A stretch of 64,000 bases of DNA from Marinobacter sediminum (GTDB taxonomy: Bacteria; Pseudomonadota; Gammaproteobacteria; Pseudomonadales; Oleiphilaceae): assembly GCF_016820575.1 (NCBI RefSeq), contig NZ_JAEMQH010000001.1, positions 558,001-622,000 on the forward strand. Direction: 5' to 3'. Of this stretch, positions 60,824 through 64,000 are shown piece by piece (the first letter of the stretch is position 1; each line of letters opens with the position of its first letter). The position numbers were made by a program, and so were the translations under genes. Below the pieces are notes generated by a model. It was not told the DNA's origin, ran no database searches, and saw only the letters and a list, made by a program, of their open reading frames with translations.

Positions 60824-62644
60824 TCAGCCGGTGAACGCCATGTCCTCGGCGTCGATTTGCATCAGGTTACGGGTTGGACTGAGCATGCTGGTAGCGTGCG
60901 CTTGGGCCCGGGGCAGCAGGCGCTCGTAATAGAACTCTGCGGTCGCCAGCTTGGCCTGGTAGAAGGCTTCGGAATCTTCACCACCGTTCGCCAACTTATC
61001 CACAGCCACTGCCGACTGACGCAGCCACATGTAAGCCATGGTGACGTAGCCGCTGTACATCAGGAAATCGTACGCGGCAGCGCTGACCACATCGCGATCC
61101 TTACGGGCAGCCAGCATTACCCGTACCGTCAGCAGATTCCACTGCGCAGTCAGTTTCAGCAACTCCACGGCGAACGGCCGCAGCCGCTTGTCGGCCAGCT
61201 GTTTGCGGGCAAAGTTGGCAATCTTTAGGGTAAACTCCCGAACCGCGCCGCCCTGGGTCATCACCAGGACTTTGCGACCGAGCAGATCCAGGGCCTGGAT
61301 GCCGGTAGTGCCCTCGTACAGGGTAGCAATCCGGGTATCGCGCACAATCTGTTCCATACCGTGCTCGCGGATGTACCCGTGGCCGCCGAACACCTGCATG
61401 CCCAGGTTGGCCGCCTCGCAACCCATTTCGGTGAGGAAGCCTTTCAGGATCGGCGTCAGGAAGCCTAGCTTGTCGTCGTATTTCGCGGCCTTGTCCAGGT
61501 CACCTTCGGTGTGGCCTTCCACCATGTGGTCGGCCAGTCGGGCGGCGTAATAGAGCATGGCCCGGCCACCCTCGGCGACGGCTTTCTGGGTAAGCAGCAT
61601 GCGGCGGACATCACCGTGGTGGATCAGGGCGTCGGCGACCTGTTCCGGTTCCTTCTTGCCGGACAGTGCGCGCATGGAGCGGCGGTCCCGGGCGTAGTCC
61701 AGCGCCCACTGATAGGACAGCTCGGCCGGCCCAACGCCCTGGATGGCGGTGCCAATACGGGCGGTGTTCATGAACGTGAACATGCAGTTCAGGCCTTCGT
61801 TTTCCGGGCCGATCAGGAAGCCGGTAGCACCGTCAAAGTTCATGACACAGGTGGCTGAGGCCTTGATCCCCATCTTCTTTTCCAGGCTGCCGCAACTCAC
61901 GCCGTTGCGCGGGCCAACGCCGCCATCTTCTGTGGGCAGGAATTTAGGCACGATGAACAGACTGATGCCACGGGTGCCCTTGGGCGCATCCGGCAAGCGC
62001 GCCAGCACAATGTGGACAATGTTTTCGGTCAGGTCGTGGTCACCGGAAGAAATGAAAATCTTGGTGCCGGTGAGCTTGAAGCTGCCATCGGCCTGGGGCT
62101 CGGCCTTGGTTTTCACCTGGCCCAGGTCGGTGCCGCATTGCGGCTCGGTCAGGCACATGGTGCCGCCCCAGCGGCCCTCGGTCAGGGGCGTCAGATAGGT
62201 GTGCTTCTGGTCGTCGCTGCCGTGCAGAAAAATGGTGTTCATGGCGCCCAGGGACAGGCCCGGGTACATGGAGAACGACCAGTTGGCGGTGCCCATCATT
62301 TCCTGCTTCAGCAGGCCCATGGACGCGGGCAGGCCCTGGCCACCAAATTCCTCGGGCGCCGACAGGCCCTGCCAGCCGCCCTGGGCGTACTGGTCATAGG
62401 CAGCCTTGTACCCGGCAGGAGTGGTTACTTCACCATCGGTCAGGGTGCAGCCCTGTTCGTCGCCGCTCTGGTACAGCGGGCTCAGGACTTCTTCACAGAA
62501 CCGGCCGCATTCGGTAAGAATGGCGTCCACAATATCGGGGCTGGCGTTGGCACCGCTGGCGAGGCGCTGGTAATGCCCGGGATAGTCAAACACTTCATTA
62601 AGCAGGAATTTCATGTCGCGCAATGGCGCTTTATAAACCGGCAT
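60824..62644 (-). CDS. Long-form acyl-CoA dehydrogenase
   Basis: A 606-residue flavoprotein of the long acyl-CoA dehydrogenase type with an extra C-terminal domain. The N-terminal part opens MPVYKAPLRDMKFLLNEVFDY, FAD and substrate contacts appear in MCLTEPQCGTDLGQVKTKA, and the catalytic Glu is in IATLYEGTTGIQALDLLGRK near 425-444. It resembles the DmdC/FadE-like group used in fatty acid or methylthio-acyl oxidation; the exact chain length cannot be read. Two perfect DnaA boxes lie in (60996-61004) and just upstream of (62668-62676) the gene. Confidence 0.88.
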   Translation of the reverse strand: MPVYKAPLRDMKFLLNEVFDYPGHYQRLASGANASPDIVDAILTECGRFCEEVLSPLYQSGDEQGCTLTDGEVTTPAGYKAAYDQYAQGGWQGLSAPEEFGGQGLPASMGLLKQEMMGTANWSFSMYPGLSLGAMNTIFLHGSDDQKHTYLTPLTEGRWGGTMCLTEPQCGTDLGQVKTKAEPQADGSFKLTGTKIFISSGDHDLTENIVHIVLARLPDAPKGTRGISLFIVPKFLPTEDGGVGPRNGVSCGSLEKKMGIKASATCVMNFDGATGFLIGPENEGLNCMFTFMNTARIGTAIQGVGPAELSYQWALDYARDRRSMRALSGKKEPEQVADALIHHGDVRRMLLTQKAVAEGGRAMLYYAARLADHMVEGHTEGDLDKAAKYDDKLGFLTPILKGFLTEMGCEAANLGMQVFGGHGYIREHGMEQIVRDTRIATLYEGTTGIQALDLLGRKVLVMTQGGAVREFTLKIANFARKQLADKRLRPFAVELLKLTAQWNLLTVRVMLAARKDRDVVSAAAYDFLMYSGYVTMAYMWLRQSAVAVDKLANGGEDSEAFYQAKLATAEFYYERLLPRAQAHATSMLSPTRNLMQIDAEDMAFTG

Positions 62645-62667
62645 AACGGTTCCTCGTAATCCTTGGC

Positions 62668-62676
62668 TGTGGATAA
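62668..62676 (-). promoter_or_regulatory. DnaA box upstream of the acyl-CoA dehydrogenase gene
   Basis: A perfect TTATCCACA (minus strand) 24 bases before the dehydrogenase start. A one-mismatch box, TTTTCCACA, lies at 62790-62798. It may regulate this gene or titrate DnaA near the origin. Confidence 0.5.
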
Positions 62677-62886
62677 GTCATCGTTGGGATGAGCCCATTT
62701 CTACTGTTGTACGGTATTCCCCCGGCGCTGCCATTGACGAAAACCACCCCCGGTCCTGTCAGAAAAGACAATTGGCCGAAATGACGGGGTTTTCCACAGG
62801 CCCCTGATTGTTGATCGGGCATAACCAACAGCGCGTATCTTGTACACAGATCATTCATCCACCTTTTGCCTGCGAGTGTAAAAATC

Positions 62887-63447
62887 ATGCAAAGCCCCTC
62901 GGTAAGCGTCTTTGTTGCTGGCCCCGTTCGTCTACTCTGGTTATTGTTTGCGGTGTGGTTGTTGGCAGGGTGCGCCGGAGCTTCCCTGGACGATTACGCC
63001 GATCGTGAGCCCGCGCTGATCCCGGCCCAGTTTTTTACCGGTGAACTCTCGGCCCGGGGTGTGGTCAAGGACTACGCCGGTGAGGCCATTCGCACTTTCG
63101 ATGCGGACATCAGCGCCTCCTGGGATAACGACGGTAACGGCACTCTGGACGAGGTTTTCCGCTTCGACGACGGTGAAGTTCAGACTCGGACCTGGACCCT
63201 TACCCCGGTGGACGACGGCTATCGGGCCACCGCCGGCGATGTGGTTGAGCCAGGGCTGATGCAATGGCGTGGTAATGCCATTCACATGAATTACGTGCTG
63301 CGGCTGGCGTACGGGGACGGCACCCTGGATGTGCGCATGGACGACTGGATGTACCTGGTGACCCCGGACACCCTGATCAACGAAACTACCCTGAGCAAAT
63401 GGGGTATCGATGTTGGGGAGATTGTACTGGTGATCCAGAAACGATAA
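62887..63447 (+). CDS. DUF3833-type lipoprotein
   Basis: A 186-residue lipoprotein: hydrophobic signal (RLLWLLFAVWLLAGC, lipobox LAGC near 26-29) followed by a ~155-residue beta-rich domain with AQFFTGELSARGVVKD and MYLVTPDTLINETTLSKWG. This is the DUF3833 family of unknown function. A TTG start at 62866 would add seven residues ahead of the signal; ATG 62887 gives a normal lipoprotein start. It lies 38 bases ahead of the efflux adaptor gene, likely the same transcript. Confidence 0.75.
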   Translation: MQSPSVSVFVAGPVRLLWLLFAVWLLAGCAGASLDDYADREPALIPAQFFTGELSARGVVKDYAGEAIRTFDADISASWDNDGNGTLDEVFRFDDGEVQTRTWTLTPVDDGYRATAGDVVEPGLMQWRGNAIHMNYVLRLAYGDGTLDVRMDDWMYLVTPDTLINETTLSKWGIDVGEIVLVIQKR

Positions 63448-63485
63448 ACGAACCCGACGACGTTCACTGATTTTGGAAACTGTGT

Positions 63486-64000
63486 ATGTGGAAGCAATGG
63501 CTGGTGGCACTGGGCTTTGTGGTTGTAGCCGCCGGGGCTGCAGTAGGCTATCTGAATCTAGGGTCCGGTGAGCAGGCGCAGAGCGGTCGTGAACGTCCGC
63601 CATCGGCCGTCAACACTCGGCTACCCGAGCGGGATACGGTGCGCGATGTCGTCAAGTCAGTGGGTAACCTTGAGGCCCTGAACTCGGTGGAAGTGACCAG
63701 CGAAGTCAGTGGCCGGGTGGTGTCGCTGCAGCTGCAGAGTGGCACCCGGGTGGATCAGGGCACGGTCCTGCTGCAACTGGATGATCGCCAGGCCCGGGCG
63801 GACCTCCAGGTCATCGAATCCCAGCTCGCCGATGCCCGCCGCCAATACCAGCGCGCCCAGCAATTGCGTTCTAACAACAGTGTTTCCCAGGCCGAAGTCG
63901 ATGCCTTGCGCACCGCGGTCAGTGTGGCCGAAGCCCAGCGTGAGGCGGCCCGGGTCCGGCTGGAAAACCACCGTATTGAAGCGCCCTTTGCCGGGGTGCT
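63486..64000 (+). CDS. RND-type efflux periplasmic adaptor (5' part)
   Basis: The first 171 codons of an AcrA/MexA-like membrane fusion protein, cut by the window end; no stop is met. It starts MWKQWLVALGFVVVAAGAAVG (a membrane anchor, about 4-25). The biotinyl-lipoyl half-domain VEVTSEVSGRVVSLQLQSGTRVDQG is next, then a helical hairpin (about 107-162) and the return strand ENHRIEAPFAGV. An inner-membrane RND pump gene is expected just outside the window. GGAA precedes the ATG. Confidence 0.85.
   Translation, partial: MWKQWLVALGFVVVAAGAAVGYLNLGSGEQAQSGRERPPSAVNTRLPERDTVRDVVKSVGNLEALNSVEVTSEVSGRVVSLQLQSGTRVDQGTVLLQLDDRQARADLQVIESQLADARRQYQRAQQLRSNNSVSQAEVDALRTAVSVAEAQREAARVRLENHRIEAPFAGV

Overview
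The window looks like the replication-origin region of a halophilic gammaproteobacterium, most likely Marinobacter or a close relative. This rests on protein flavour and gene content: the dnaA/dnaN/recF/gyrB and rpmH/rnpA/yidD/yidC/mnmE blocks flanking an origin, Pseudomonas-like order of dprA-tsaP-def-fmt-rsmB-trkA and glyQ-glyS-gmhB, and an ectoine hydroxylase that signals life in salt. No species assignment is proven, and GC and codon statistics were not computed.

Layout. 0-7 kb: dprA and tsaP on the minus strand, diverging from def-fmt-rsmB-trkA (translation initiation, 16S rRNA methylation, K+ uptake). 7-10.9 kb: glyQ-glyS-gmhB and a tRNA-Pro(CGG). 10.9-17.4 kb: a frameshifted gene remnant, then a signalling cluster (Aer-like chemoreceptor, GAF-GAF-GGDEF-EAL protein, PAS-PAS-GGDEF protein) and a small VOC protein. 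17.4-24.1 kb: a fructose phosphotransferase operon (fruB-fruK-fruA, minus strand) with its LacI-type regulator fruR divergent. 24-28 kb: an iron-sulfur helicase and a VRR-NUC (FAN1-like) nuclease, probably a crosslink-repair pair. 28-30 kb: folM and two small conserved proteins. 30-39.6 kb: recC-recB-recD. 39.6-43.3 kb: two divergent ABC half-transporters. 43.4-45.7 kb: gabT and a membrane protein.

45.8-58 kb is the origin. On the minus strand lie dnaA, dnaN, an ABC1/UbiB-like kinase gene, recF and gyrB. oriC lies between dnaA and rpmH, with DnaA boxes and AT-rich stretches. On the plus strand lie rpmH-rnpA-yidD-yidC and mnmE. Two 16-bp sites matching the chromosomal parS sequence lie inside recF, so replication initiation, segregation and topology functions sit together. 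58-64 kb: a periplasmic solute-binding protein, a coiled-coil lipoprotein, orphan ectD, a long acyl-CoA dehydrogenase, a DUF3833-type lipoprotein, and the start of an RND efflux adaptor cut by the window end.

The main oddities are: the kinase gene and terminator separating dnaN from recF; the two parS sites encoded as Phe-His-Val-Glu in RecF; an apparent excess of perfect DnaA boxes outside oriC, including three within 2.1 kb at 60.6-62.7 kb; about 35 kb of sequence between gmhB and gyrB, which lie close together in Pseudomonas; and a small exported-protein gene with two compensating homopolymer frameshifts. I found no CRISPR array, insertion sequence, prophage or clearly new defence system.
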